64,000 bases of DNA from an uncultured Bacteroidales bacterium. Its GTDB lineage: Bacteria; Bacteroidota; Bacteroidia; Bacteroidales; Bacteroidaceae. Under the pieces are notes generated by a model, which saw only the letters and a program-made list of their open reading frames with translations, had not been told where the DNA came from and made no database searches. Below, one piece after another: positions 46,747 to 54,737 of this stretch (positions are counted from its first letter, which is position 1; each line of letters starts with the position of its first letter). The stretch covers positions 84,415 through 148,414 of the forward strand of contig CACYZY010000006.1 in assembly GCA_902779085.1 (NCBI GenBank), in the 5' to 3' direction. The translations under genes and the position numbers were made by a program.

Positions 46747-47070
46747 TCAAGCTTTTTGAATTGCCCTTTGGGAGATGTAGAAGACAAAGGCGCACATCAA
46801 TGCAAAGATCACCCTGATGTCAACACCTTGTGTCAGGGCACCGTCGAGATACTGATACAGGGCGTTCTTTATGGCTGTCACACCTCCGAAAGCAACAAAC
46901 AGGATAATGGCTGCTACTATCATCACCACATTCCACACCTCTGGCAACCAGTCACGTTGAGGCTTGCGCTCAGGCAGACCACGCATCACACGTTCTGTAA
47001 AGCCTTCGTCGGCAATTTCCTGCCGACTCTGCTTCATGAATTGCTCAATCAGTTTATCATTATCTTCCAT
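46747..47070 (-). CDS. Membrane protein, candidate anti-sigma factor of the adjacent ECF sigma
   Basis: 107 residues: a cytosolic N-terminal helical part (about 1-42, DKLIEQFMKQSRQEIADEGFTERVM), then two transmembrane helices (about 44-65 and 82-102). Overlaps the end of the sigma-factor gene by 11 bp. Size, topology and overlap fit an anti-sigma factor that holds the sigma at the membrane, but no zinc-binding anti-sigma motif (HxxxCxxC) is present. Similar proteins are listed as DUF5056-type in Bacteroidales. Confidence 0.65.
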   Translation of the reverse strand: MEDNDKLIEQFMKQSRQEIADEGFTERVMRGLPERKPQRDWLPEVWNVVMIVAAIILFVAFGGVTAIKNALYQYLDGALTQGVDIRVIFALMCAFVFYISQRAIQKA

Positions 47071-47605
47071 ATCCGTTTTGTTTTAAGTAGTTGGCCATCT
47101 TTTCTTTTCCACGGCTCAGATGGCTTTTTACCGTTCCCTCTGCCATGCCTGTAATTTCAGCAATCTTCTTAATCTCCAATTCCTCCATATAAAAGAGGGT
47201 GATGCAAGTTCTTTCAGCTTCTTTCAATTGCTCAAGGGCTGCATATACATCCATCTTTTTGGCCAAATCTTGTTGTTCGTGGCTATACTCACTATCAGTA
47301 GTCACCACTTCCAAATCAGATGTAGGTTTCTGACTGCGAATATAATCAAAAAAAACATTATATGCAATTCTGTAGAGCCAAGTTGAGAAATTTGCTGATC
47401 CTTTAAAGCTTTTTAAATTTGTATATGCTTTGATGAATGTGTCTTGTGCCAGGTCGTCACTGAGTTCCTTGTCGCCGCAAGTCTGGTTCAGGAAGAACCT
47501 TCGCACTTGCGATTGGTACTTCCTGACCAGTTGATCGAATGCACTTTTATTGTGCAATACTACCACTTGGGTCACCAGTGAAATATCACTCAGTGAATTA
47601 ATCAT
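47060..47605 (-). CDS. RNA polymerase sigma factor, ECF subfamily
   Basis: 181 residues. Sigma region 2 (FDQLVRKYQSQVRRFFLNQ ... DLAQDTFIKAYTNLKSFKG, FSTWLYRIAYNVFFDYIRS) and region 4 (ALEQLKEAERTCITLFYMEE ... KIAEITGMAEGTVKSHLSRGK with the helix-turn-helix) are complete; no region 3. Middle gene of a three-gene unit: a DUF6249 membrane protein 8 bp upstream and the candidate anti-sigma overlapping downstream. Confidence 0.94.
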   Translation of the reverse strand: MINSLSDISLVTQVVVLHNKSAFDQLVRKYQSQVRRFFLNQTCGDKELSDDLAQDTFIKAYTNLKSFKGSANFSTWLYRIAYNVFFDYIRSQKPTSDLEVVTTDSEYSHEQQDLAKKMDVYAALEQLKEAERTCITLFYMEELEIKKIAEITGMAEGTVKSHLSRGKEKMANYLKQNGYGR

Positions 47606-47612
47606 CTCTCAG

Positions 47613-48323
47613 TTAGTCGTTGCTGTTAGTGTTTATATTATTAGTGCTGTTCTCTTTATTATGGAAACCCTTTTGATGGTTGTAGGATAGGAGTTGAGAC
47701 ACACCATTTGCTACTATGAAGAGTCCGATGCATGCTAAAGCCAAGTTATTGGTCAGCAGGTACATGAAGATGCAAAATGCTATACCTATGCCCATATTCT
47801 TTACACCTTTCTCATATAGACCCCTGTCCTCTTCTTTGCTATATTCTTCTTCAAGAGCCTTGGCAAAGTCGGCTGGCAGAGGTTGTCCGCTTTCTACAAT
47901 CTTCTGAGCCAGTTCATACTTCTTTTTGCGGTTAAAGTATCGGTATAGAAGTACTGCTACGATTAATACAATAGGGAGGATAAAGCAAATCAATCCACCG
48001 AGTATCATTCCGCCAATGGCTGTGCTCACCCATCCTGAATCAATATCCAACTCATCCAAAACCATTCTTACATCTTCTCTTGTCAGTTTGTAATCTTGAT
48101 CATCATTTACCCTGTTGATGCTATCACTCTTCGCCACACTTTGTGGGTCGAATGTCGTAATGCTCAGCGTGTCACCCTTGGTGGCTGCTGCGTCACTGAT
48201 CTCATACACCACCTTGTTGCCGTTCTTGTCGATGGTGGTCACCTCATGGCTTTGTGCCATCATAGCGGTCATTCCCATTGCGGCTACCGCCATTGTCATC
48301 ATTATTCTTTTCATAATCTGCAA
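47613..48323 (-). CDS. Exported/membrane DUF6249-family protein
   Basis: 236 residues (a start three codons later at 48314 is possible). Signal peptide (MKRIMMTMAVAAMGMTAMMAQ), an extracytoplasmic segment (to about 110), one strong transmembrane helix (GGMILGGLICFILPIVLIVAVLLY), a basic cytosolic loop with KKKYELAQKIVESGQPLP, then two more helices and an Asn-rich tail. The middle region matches DUF6249. Located just upstream of the ECF sigma gene, so it could be part of its signal path (inference). Confidence 0.8.
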   Translation of the reverse strand: MQIMKRIMMTMAVAAMGMTAMMAQSHEVTTIDKNGNKVVYEISDAAATKGDTLSITTFDPQSVAKSDSINRVNDDQDYKLTREDVRMVLDELDIDSGWVSTAIGGMILGGLICFILPIVLIVAVLLYRYFNRKKKYELAQKIVESGQPLPADFAKALEEEYSKEEDRGLYEKGVKNMGIGIAFCIFMYLLTNNLALACIGLFIVANGVSQLLSYNHQKGFHNKENSTNNINTNSND

Positions 48324-48411
48324 TTGTTTTGTTTCATAATTCTGAACATTAGACGCATCCAGCGTGCATAAAAGTTGCAGCTATGTTACTTTTTTTTTCA
48401 TTATTTTCCTG

Positions 48412-48427
48412 CAAAGTTATATTTTTG
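48412..48427. promoter_or_regulatory. Back-to-back divergent -7 boxes
   Basis: CAAAGTTA (48412-48419; TAACTTTG on the minus strand) directly abuts TATTTTTG (48420-48427, plus strand). The left-pointing box serves the DUF6249-ECF sigma operon, the right-pointing one rsmF-like gene at 48446. Because the boxes touch, RNA polymerase cannot occupy both at once. The minus box has a near -33 (ATTG, 48441-48438, 18 bp). Confidence 0.7.
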
Positions 48428-48445
48428 CAGATAGAAACAATAAGA

Positions 48446-49942
48446 ATGAAGTTAAAAATGATGGATGAGCGACCAACAGGCCCTACTATCAGCAAGGCCC
48501 CCCACGGATATCTTCCACTTGATTTTGTCAGGCAGATGTCGTTATTGTTAGGTGAGGCTGAGGTAGCTGACTTAGAGTGTGCTTTGCAGGAGGAGCCATC
48601 CACCAGTATCCGTCTCAACCCTGCCAAGTTGGTGGAACCCTCTAATGCCTCACCATATATAAATAAGGTACCTTGGTGTAATGATGGTCGATATTTGTCA
48701 GAGCGTCCTCAGTTTACTTTCGATCCCTTATTACATGCTGGATGCTACTATGTGCAGGAGGCTTCCTCTATGTTCGTCAGTCAAGCCATACGCCAGTATG
48801 TCGGCACATCAGCATTTGTACTCGACTTGTGCGCAGCTCCTGGTGGCAAGTCCACTTTGCTTCGTTCTTCTTTACCAGAAGGAAGTGTGCTTGTTTGTAA
48901 TGAGATTATGCGTAACCGTGCCCAGATATTGGCTGAGAATATGATAAAGTGGGGGTATCCTGATATCATGGTTACTAATAATGCTTCAGAGGATTTTTCT
49001 GAATGTTCTAATTGCTTTGACCTTATTCTTGCTGATGTGCCTTGCTCTGGTGAGGGCATGTTTCGTAAAGATGATGAGGCGATTAGTTGCTGGAGCCTTG
49101 AAAATGTGCAAATGTGTGCCGAGCGTCAAAGACACCTTATAAATAATATATGGCCTGCGTTGAAACCAGGGGGTATCTTGATTTATAGTACCTGTACCTA
49201 TAATGCAGAAGAAGATGAACGCAATGTTTCATGGATTATGCAGGAGTTTGGGGCGAGTGTCCTGCCAATAAAAGTGCCTGAAGGATGTGATGTTATGGGC
49301 AACTTGATAGGAGGTGATTATCCTGTCTATCATTTCATGCAACATAAGGTAAAGGGCGAAGGTTTCTTCATGGCGGTGATTCGCAAGCCCGACGAGCCTG
49401 GTTTCCGACCTTTCCATTTGCCTAATGTATCAGCCTTTGAGAAAGACAAGAAAAAGAAGAAGGATAAGAAACAAGTGTCGTTGCCAGTGAAGGAAATCCT
49501 CAGTGAAGTGCAACAATGGATACTCAATCCAGACAACTACTATTGGCAAGTTACCGAGGAAGGTGTGCGTGCCCTGCCATTGTCAATGGCCTCGTTCTAC
49601 CTATGGGGGCAGAAGAATGGCTTAAAGATATTGGAAGCAGGTGCCCAAGTAGCTACATTAAAAGGGAAAGAACCTATTCCAACCCATGCTTTGGCCATGA
49701 GTACCCAACTCAATACAGATGCTTTTGTTTGCCATGAGGCAACCTATGCTCAAGCCATCTCCTACTTGCGCAAAGAGTCGGTGGTATTGTCTTCCGATGT
49801 CCCCAAGGGCTATGTCTTGCTTACATATAGGAAAATACCTATAGGTTTTGTTAAGAATTTGGGTAATAGAGCCAACAACCTTTATCCCCAAGAATGGAGA
49901 ATCAGAAGTAGCTATATTCCAGAAAAGTTCGATGTGATTTAG
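48446..49942 (+). CDS. rRNA (cytosine-C5-)methyltransferase, RsmF/NOL1/NOP2/sun family
   Basis: 498 residues from the chosen ATG at 48446, placed just after the promoter; the frame is open further upstream but that part would lie before the transcription start. SAM-binding motif [12 protein letters not shown], motif [12 protein letters not shown] and motif [13 protein letters not shown] carry the two family cysteines (the catalytic nucleophile is in STCT). The N-terminal RsmF-type region includes SIRLNPAKL and [18 protein letters not shown]; the C-terminal ~130 residues form the RsmF-specific extension. Ends with TAG. The last four bases overlap the convergent obgE. Confidence 0.93.
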   Translation: MKLKMMDERPTGPTISKAPHGYLPLDFVRQMSLLLGEAEVADLECALQEEPSTSIRLNPAKLVEPSNASPYINKVPWCNDGRYLSERPQFTFDPLLHAGCYYVQEASSMFVSQAIRQYVGTSAFVLDLCAAPGGKSTLLRSSLPEGSVLVCNEIMRNRAQILAENMIKWGYPDIMVTNNASEDFSECSNCFDLILADVPCSGEGMFRKDDEAISCWSLENVQMCAERQRHLINNIWPALKPGGILIYSTCTYNAEEDERNVSWIMQEFGASVLPIKVPEGCDVMGNLIGGDYPVYHFMQHKVKGEGFFMAVIRKPDEPGFRPFHLPNVSAFEKDKKKKKDKKQVSLPVKEILSEVQQWILNPDNYYWQVTEEGVRALPLSMASFYLWGQKNGLKILEAGAQVATLKGKEPIPTHALAMSTQLNTDAFVCHEATYAQAISYLRKESVVLSSDVPKGYVLLTYRKIPIGFVKNLGNRANNLYPQEWRIRSSYIPEKFDVI

Positions 49943-51102
49943 TTGGCGTCTTCGTCCTCGTCATAGAAGTCGTGCCAATCCTCCTCTTCTTCATCCATAA
50001 AGATAGTAGTCGGCGTAATGTCCTCATCCTCGCCTTCTTCTTCCATCTCCTGTTGGAGGTAAGTGATTTCTTTTGGTCTATGCACCAACGTGTCATTAGC
50101 CACAGGAATTTCTTTCTGAAGTTCGTGCCAGAGCAAGTCTTTTAACTTTTGGATATTCAGCCCTGTGATAGATGATATAAATACATGCGGCACATCGTTA
50201 GGCAAAGTCTGTTCCATCTCTGCCATAAGTTCTTCGTCCAGCATGTCACACTTGGTAATAGCCAACACCCTTTGTTTGTCGGCCAGCTCGGGATTGAACT
50301 TTACCAGTTCGTTAAGTAGTAGTTGATATTCCTTAGCTACATCATCGGCATCAGCTGGCACCATAAACAGAAGCAACGAATTGCGCTCAATATGTCGCAA
50401 AAAACGATAGCCCAAACCTTTGCCTTCGCTGGCACCCTCTATAATGCCAGGAATGTCAGCCATCACAAACGATTGGTTATCACGATATGAAACGATGCCA
50501 ATGTTAGGTACAAGTGTAGTGAAAGGATAATTGGCAATTTTGGGCTTGGCAGCAGAAACCACCGAGAGGAGGGTAGATTTGCCTGCATTAGGGAGACCAA
50601 CCAGACCTACATCAGCCAGCAGTTTCAGCTCCATGATTACCGTCATCTCTTGCTCTGGTTCCCCAGGCTGAGCATAATCAGGTGCTTGGCGTGTAGCTGT
50701 GGCAAAGTGCCAGTTGCCCAAACCTCCTCGTCCACCTTTTAGAAGCACTACTTCCTGCCCGTCATCTGTCACATCACACACATACTCTCCCGTCTCAGCA
50801 TTATATACTACTGTTCCGCAAGGCACCTCAATATATTTGTCCTCGCCCGCCTTGCCCGTTGATTTGTTGCGTGAGCCATGCTCCCCATTGCCGGCTATCA
50901 CGTGACGGTTAAACTTCAGGTGAAGCAGTGTCCAATAGTTGCGGTTACCTCGCAATATCACACTTCCTCCACGTCCTCCGTCGCCACCGTCAGGTCCACC
51001 CTTGGGGATGTATTTTACCCTGCGCATGTGCGTAGAACCTTTGCCGCCCTTTCCAGAGCGGCAATAGATCTTCACATAATCAACGAAATTTGATTCAGCC
51101 AT
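49939..51102 (-). CDS. obgE: GTPase Obg, ribosome assembly/stress
   Basis: 387 residues. Glycine-rich Obg domain (1-158, [35 protein letters not shown]), G domain with G1 [10 protein letters not shown]3 [17 protein letters not shown]4 TKCD and G5 SSITG, and a long acidic C-terminal tail (about 350-387, many Asp/Glu). Essential for late 50S assembly in other bacteria. Start overlaps the adk stop by one base; part of a hpt-adk-obg unit common in Bacteroidales. Confidence 0.97.
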   Translation of the reverse strand: MAESNFVDYVKIYCRSGKGGKGSTHMRRVKYIPKGGPDGGDGGRGGSVILRGNRNYWTLLHLKFNRHVIAGNGEHGSRNKSTGKAGEDKYIEVPCGTVVYNAETGEYVCDVTDDGQEVVLLKGGRGGLGNWHFATATRQAPDYAQPGEPEQEMTVIMELKLLADVGLVGLPNAGKSTLLSVVSAAKPKIANYPFTTLVPNIGIVSYRDNQSFVMADIPGIIEGASEGKGLGYRFLRHIERNSLLLFMVPADADDVAKEYQLLLNELVKFNPELADKQRVLAITKCDMLDEELMAEMEQTLPNDVPHVFISSITGLNIQKLKDLLWHELQKEIPVANDTLVHRPKEITYLQQEMEEEGEDEDITPTTIFMDEEEEDWHDFYDEDEDAN

Positions 51103-51674
51103 TATTTCACTTTATCGACGGCAGCACAGATGTCAGCAAAAATACGGTCAAGTTCACCCAGACCATTGATGTGCTGGTACTTGCCATCCTGCTTATACCA
51201 ATCAATTAGAGGAGACGTTTGTGAGTGATATACCACCAGGCGCTTTTTGATGGTTTCCTCGTTGTCGTCTGCACGGCCACTCATCTGTCCTCGCTTAATC
51301 AAGCGATCCATCAGTTCATCTTCGGGTACCTCTAGGTCCAGCATTACGCTTACCTCCTGACCACGTTCCTTCAGCATCTGCTTCAGTGCCTCTGCCTGTG
51401 GAATGGTGCGTGGGAAACCATCGAAGATTACGCCTTTGCTATCCTTAAAGCTGTCAAACTTTGCTGCCAGGATATCCACCATCAAAGAGTCTGGAATCAG
51501 CTGACCTTGATCGATATAACCCTTTGCTGTCTTGCCCAGCTCAGTACCATTTTTGATTTCAGCACGCAACACGTCACCAGTTGAGATGTGGTTGATGCCA
51601 TACTTCTCTACAATCTTTTCACTCTGTGTTCCCTTACCAGAACCGGGAGCACCAAAAATCACGATATTCAACAT
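51102..51674 (-). CDS. adk: Adenylate kinase
   Basis: 190 residues, the short form without a zinc-binding LID. P-loop [10 protein letters not shown] (8-17), AMP-binding [11 protein letters not shown] and FDGFPRT, LID arginines in [14 protein letters not shown]. Interconverts AMP + ATP and 2 ADP. Sits 18 bp downstream of hpt and is coupled to obgE. Confidence 0.97.
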   Translation of the reverse strand: MLNIVIFGAPGSGKGTQSEKIVEKYGINHISTGDVLRAEIKNGTELGKTAKGYIDQGQLIPDSLMVDILAAKFDSFKDSKGVIFDGFPRTIPQAEALKQMLKERGQEVSVMLDLEVPEDELMDRLIKRGQMSGRADDNEETIKKRLVVYHSQTSPLIDWYKQDGKYQHINGLGELDRIFADICAAVDKVK

Positions 51675-51692
51675 ATTCTAAATCTTTATAAT

Positions 51693-52229
51693 TTACTTGA
51701 TTACTGTATAAATGTTTGGATAATTCCTTCCATATCCATCATAATCCAACCCATAGCCAACAATGAAACCGTTTGGAATCCGCATGGCAACATATTTCAA
51801 GTCAAGATCTACCTTCAGTTTATCAGGCTTCACCAACAGTGCGCATACATCCACCTCTGCAGGTTCCTGTGCCTTCAAATCCTCCAAAAGGTTCTTCATG
51901 GTGATGCCTGTATCTATGATATCTTCTACAATCACCACCGTTCTGCCCTTAATGTCACCACTCAAGCCAATCATCTTTTTCACTTTGCCTGTGGTGTCCA
52001 TGCCCTCGTATGATGACAATTTTACAAATTGCAGTTCACAGGGAATGGTGATTCGTTTCATCAGGTCAGAAGTAAACATGAACGCACCATTGAGAACACT
52101 CAAGAATAACGGATTCTTACCTGCTAAATCATGGTTAATCTCCTTTGCCAGCCTGTCCACTTCTTTCAATAATTCCTCTTCTTTGATAGAAATGGTGAAT
52201 TTTCTGTCTAAAACCTGTATATTTTCCAT
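51693..52229 (-). CDS. hpt: Hypoxanthine phosphoribosyltransferase
   Basis: 178 residues; salvages hypoxanthine/guanine with PRPP. PRPP-binding motif VVIVEDIIDTGIT, base-site segment VGYGLDYDGYGRNYPNIY near the C-terminus, and the N-terminal LSVLNGAFMFTSDLM loop are all present. First gene of the hpt-adk-obg unit; a TACTTTTG -7 box lies at 52259-52252 on the minus strand. Confidence 0.96.
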   Translation of the reverse strand: MENIQVLDRKFTISIKEEELLKEVDRLAKEINHDLAGKNPLFLSVLNGAFMFTSDLMKRITIPCELQFVKLSSYEGMDTTGKVKKMIGLSGDIKGRTVVIVEDIIDTGITMKNLLEDLKAQEPAEVDVCALLVKPDKLKVDLDLKYVAMRIPNGFIVGYGLDYDGYGRNYPNIYTVIK

Positions 52230-52355
52230 AGTCTATAGATTGATGAATGGGCAAAAGTAGCATTTTTTTTTGAGAAAACCCTTAGTTAGGACAATTATTG
52301 TTGGTTATATGTGCGAGATTGCCTACTTTTGTAGAGATAGTAAACAGTTTAATAC

Positions 52356-53480
52356 ATGAAAAAACATCTTTCTTTTATTTGTTTGGCTACTCTGTTATTG
52401 ATAGGGTGTACGCCAAAGGCCGAAATTCCTGCTATCTTGCAGAATCATCCATTAAGGACGACTTTCACCAAATTAGACGATCCTACAAATAAGCCCGAAG
52501 TTTTGTTCAATGGTAAGGATCTGACTAATTTCTATGTTTTCACTGCTAAGAATGGCAAAGACAGTCCGTTGGATACTAACTATGTAGTACAAGACGGTGT
52601 TTTGTTCTTCTCTGGGCCTGATCCAGGTTACATCGCCACTAATAAATCCTATTCCAACTACTATCTTAAGGCACATGTTAAGTGGGGGAATGAGCGATAT
52701 GGCAATCGCAAAGAGTCCCCTCGCGACAGTGGTATCATCTTCCACTTCAATGCTGACCGTGTATGGCCTACCAGTTTTGAGTTTCAGGTGCAAGAGGGCG
52801 ACATGGGTGATTCGTGGCTCACGGGTAATGTTACCTGTACAGACTCACAAGGCACTGCATATCCTGTAGGTCGAAACAACCGTATCGTGAAGTATGCTGA
52901 TGCCGAGAGTCCATACGGAGAGTGGAGTCTTCTTGAAATGATTGTTTGGGATGATAATGCTGAGTTCTATGTCAATGGCGTAAAGGTAAACGACATTCAC
53001 AATCTCAGTCTCACTGAAGGCAAGATTCTCTTCCAATTGGAATTTGCCGACGTCTATTACAAAGATATTGAAATATTACCATTAAAAGAAAACAATAAGG
53101 AAATGAAAAAAATGATTAGTACAGAAAAGGCACCCGCAGCTATTGGGCCTTATAGCCAGGCCATTGAGGCCAATGGTTTTGTTTATGCATCAGGTCAGTT
53201 GCCTATCGATCCTGCTACAGGTCAGTTCCCAGAAGGTGGAATCAAGGAACAGACGCGCCAGTCCATTCTTAATGCTCGTGCCATCCTCGATGCTGCAGGC
53301 TTGTCATTAGCCAATGTTATAAAGACCACCGTTTTCCTGGCTGACATGAACGACTTTGCTGCTATGAACGAAGTATATGCCTCTTTCTTCCAAGCTCCTT
53401 ATCCAGCTCGTTCTGCTGTAGCAGTTAAGACTTTGCCTAAGGGTGCTCTGGTTGAGATAGAGTGTGTAGCAGTGAAATAA
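52356..53480 (+). CDS. Lipoprotein with DUF1080-type glucanase fold fused to a RidA domain
   Basis: 374 residues in one frame. Residues 1-18 are a lipoprotein signal ending LLLIGC (Cys18); about 45-245 is a DUF1080 (3-keto-disaccharide hydrolase/concanavalin-like) domain with KPEVLFNGKDLTNFY and RDSGIIFHF. Residues 250-374 are a complete RidA/YjgF protein (STEKAPAAIGPYSQAI, YASGQLPID, arginine in PARSAVAV, VEIEC). RidA normally works in the cytosol on reactive enamines, so joining it to an exported lipoprotein is odd. An ATG at 53103, after an AAGGAA, is exactly where a free RidA would start. A single-base indel in the A-rich linker could have removed a stop; independent internal translation is also possible. 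Confidence 0.8.
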   Translation: MKKHLSFICLATLLLIGCTPKAEIPAILQNHPLRTTFTKLDDPTNKPEVLFNGKDLTNFYVFTAKNGKDSPLDTNYVVQDGVLFFSGPDPGYIATNKSYSNYYLKAHVKWGNERYGNRKESPRDSGIIFHFNADRVWPTSFEFQVQEGDMGDSWLTGNVTCTDSQGTAYPVGRNNRIVKYADAESPYGEWSLLEMIVWDDNAEFYVNGVKVNDIHNLSLTEGKILFQLEFADVYYKDIEILPLKENNKEMKKMISTEKAPAAIGPYSQAIEANGFVYASGQLPIDPATGQFPEGGIKEQTRQSILNARAILDAAGLSLANVIKTTVFLADMNDFAAMNEVYASFFQAPYPARSAVAVKTLPKGALVEIECVAVK

Positions 53481-53590
53481 GTCAGTTGTTTTGAGAACTA
53501 AATCATCGCACATAAGCATTCCAAGAATGAATAAGGCATTTCGTTTTTTGTTTAAAGAATGTCTTCCAATTGCAGATTTACTTAGCGTTA

Positions 53591-53671
53591 GCTGAAGATT
53601 GGTTTAAAGGAAGTAAGTCATCAAATTCTCATGAGAATTTGATGACTTACTCGTTACTGGTGGTCTTCAGC
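53591..53671. repeat. Large perfect palindrome with outer arms
   Basis: Inner part 53612-53651 is a perfect 40-bp palindrome with no loop (left arm AGTAAGTCATCAAATTCTCA). Eight-base outer arms GCTGAAGA (53591-53598) and TCTTCAGC (53664-53671) are symmetric around the same centre. No T-run follows, so it is not a classical terminator. Confidence 0.85.
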
Positions 53672-53676
53672 CGCAA

Positions 53677-53712
53677 ACACATTACTAATTTCTCTCCCTA
53701 CACATTACTAAT
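53677..53712. repeat. Direct repeat ACACATTACTAAT x2
   Basis: Copies at 53677-53689 and 53700-53712, 23 bp apart, immediately beside the large palindrome. Confidence 0.7.
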
Positions 53713-53966
53713 GTTTCACCCCTTATGTTAGTAAGCCTCCTTTGCTTCGTTCCAGTATTTGCTATGAGGCGACGCAACGTCAGTTACTAGGGAAAGGAGA
53801 TATTGCTATGGGGGTATAACAGATATTGCGACTACCAGTAGATGCCGTTCCTTTACCTTGAAGGAATTATCAGAGTGGGTGATAAGTGTCGCCACAACGA
53901 GTGATAGAAGATAGTAGATCGTGTGATAAAAATCTTATACGCCAGCATATATAGGTATCACAAAAA

Positions 53967-53998
53967 AGAAGCCAATAATCAATTGACTATTAGCTTCT
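53967..53998 (-). terminator. Terminator of the (ancestral) tRNA-Pro gene
   Basis: On the minus strand AGAAGC-(TAATA..)-..GCTTCT with inner AATA/TATT pairing, followed by six T (53966-53961). Lies 9 bp after the 3' end of the tRNA fragment. Confidence 0.7.
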
Positions 53999-54006
53999 CT
54001 TTCAAG

Positions 54007-54052
54007 TCGGGGTGACTAGATTCGAACTAGCGACCCCACGCCCCCCAGACGT
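54007..54052 (-). tRNA. 3' part of tRNA-Pro(GGG): attachment site of the island
   Basis: Minus strand reads anticodon arm TACGT-CTGGGGG-GCGTG (anticodon GGG), T arm GCTAG TTCGAAT CTAGT, acceptor 3' strand CACCCCG and discriminator A. The matching 5' acceptor (CGGGGTG) and D arm are absent at the expected place (about 54053-54079), so the gene is cut in the anticodon stem. Such 3' remnants mark the end of elements integrated in tRNA genes; the complete tRNA-Pro should lie at the other end of the island, right of 64000. It is not a suppressor tRNA (anticodon GGG). Confidence 0.8.
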
Positions 54053-54125
54053 ATACTCTTTGTGTTAGAAGCCAATTAAGTATCAGTAACTTAGCGATGA
54101 TTACTCTTTTATGAGTGACGGTTTT

Positions 54126-54146
54126 CGTGATGGTTTTTTCATCACG
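54126..54146. other. Hairpin CGTGATG-GTTTTTT-CATCACG near the attachment site
   Basis: Seven-base perfect arms with a T-rich loop, 75 bp inside the element. Could be a recombinase arm-type site; no coding frame found in 54053-54240. Confidence 0.35.
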
Positions 54147-54241
54147 TTGGGTTTAACTTCATTATCTCATTGTTTCACTTTAATTCTCATAAATCAGCCA
54201 TAAAGGTACGAAAAAATACGGAAAAAAGGTCAGTTTGTAAT

Positions 54242-54274
54242 AAAAAAAGAGAGACCGCAATCCAGCCTCTCTCT
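54242..54274 (-). terminator. Terminator of the TAG-recoded operon
   Basis: Minus strand arms AGAGAGA (54274-54268) and TCTCTCT (54254-54248), 13-base loop, then at least six T (54247-54242). Lies 24 bp after the TAA of the GIY-YIG-type gene. Confidence 0.85.
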
Positions 54275-54297
54275 TAATTGTTATGCCATTGGATTGA

Positions 54298-54726
54298 TTA
54301 AGGTGTCCTCCACTACTATGTTTCATCTGGTTCTGATAAGTCCAAGTTGGATTCCTTGCTGAAATATCTGATAAAGTTCAGGTATGGTGTGTCTCGGTAG
54401 TAGCTGACAATAGCCTAATTAATGGACTTATTCCTCTTGATGAAGTATTCCTCTAAGGTCTGCTCTTTTTTAATGTTAACTTTGTAATATCTAAGCCATA
54501 ACCTTGCAATGTCTTTGCTCCATAAACACCATTCTCCGTAGTGATATAGTTCTGGCGGTATCATAGAGTGAAGTTGTTCTTCTCTAATCTCGTCACCTTG
54601 GCGAATATCGAGTATCTAAAATGAGGGGTTATGGGTAAGGTAGTTTCTTAGCCTATTAAATAAAGTACCTAGATTTTTGGTAAAGCCAATCTTGCAGTAG
54701 TTACCAGATTTTATGAAATACAGCAT
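54298..54726 (-). CDS. GIY-YIG/T5orf172-type nuclease protein with in-frame TAG codons (read as Gln?)
   Basis: 142 codons from ATG 54726 to TAA 54298-54300. In-frame TAG at codons 37 (54616-54618), 104 (54415-54417), 137 (54316-54318) and 138 (54313-54315); no TAA, TGA or frameshift. N-terminal LYFIKSGNYCKIGFTKN and NRLRNYLTHNPSF match the GIY-YIG-like T5orf172/MUG113 domain, and the frame continues in family style straight after the first TAG (ILDIRQGDEIREEQLHSM, YHYGEWC). Read with the standard code the protein would stop after 36 residues. Second gene of the operon, 11 bp after the helicase. If the last two TAG are true stops the protein ends at 136 residues. Confidence 0.8.
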
Positions 54727-54737
54727 AGCTTTTCAGT

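Larger units (their letters stand above)
53481..53966. other. 486-bp non-coding region with nested inverted and direct repeats
   Basis: No gene is visible. Contents: the 40-bp palindrome (53612-53651) with outer arms, the 13-mer direct repeats (53677-53689 and 53700-53712), and a stretch at 53750-53940 with words shared with 3940-4140 (GGAGATATTGC, CAGATATTGCGAC, ATGGGGGTA). It separates the core chromosome from the tRNA-associated island. Confidence 0.6.

Noticed and set aside
54007-54052. Suppressor tRNA for TAG
   Set aside because: The anticodon loop reads CTGGGGG (anticodon GGG, proline) and the 5' half is missing.
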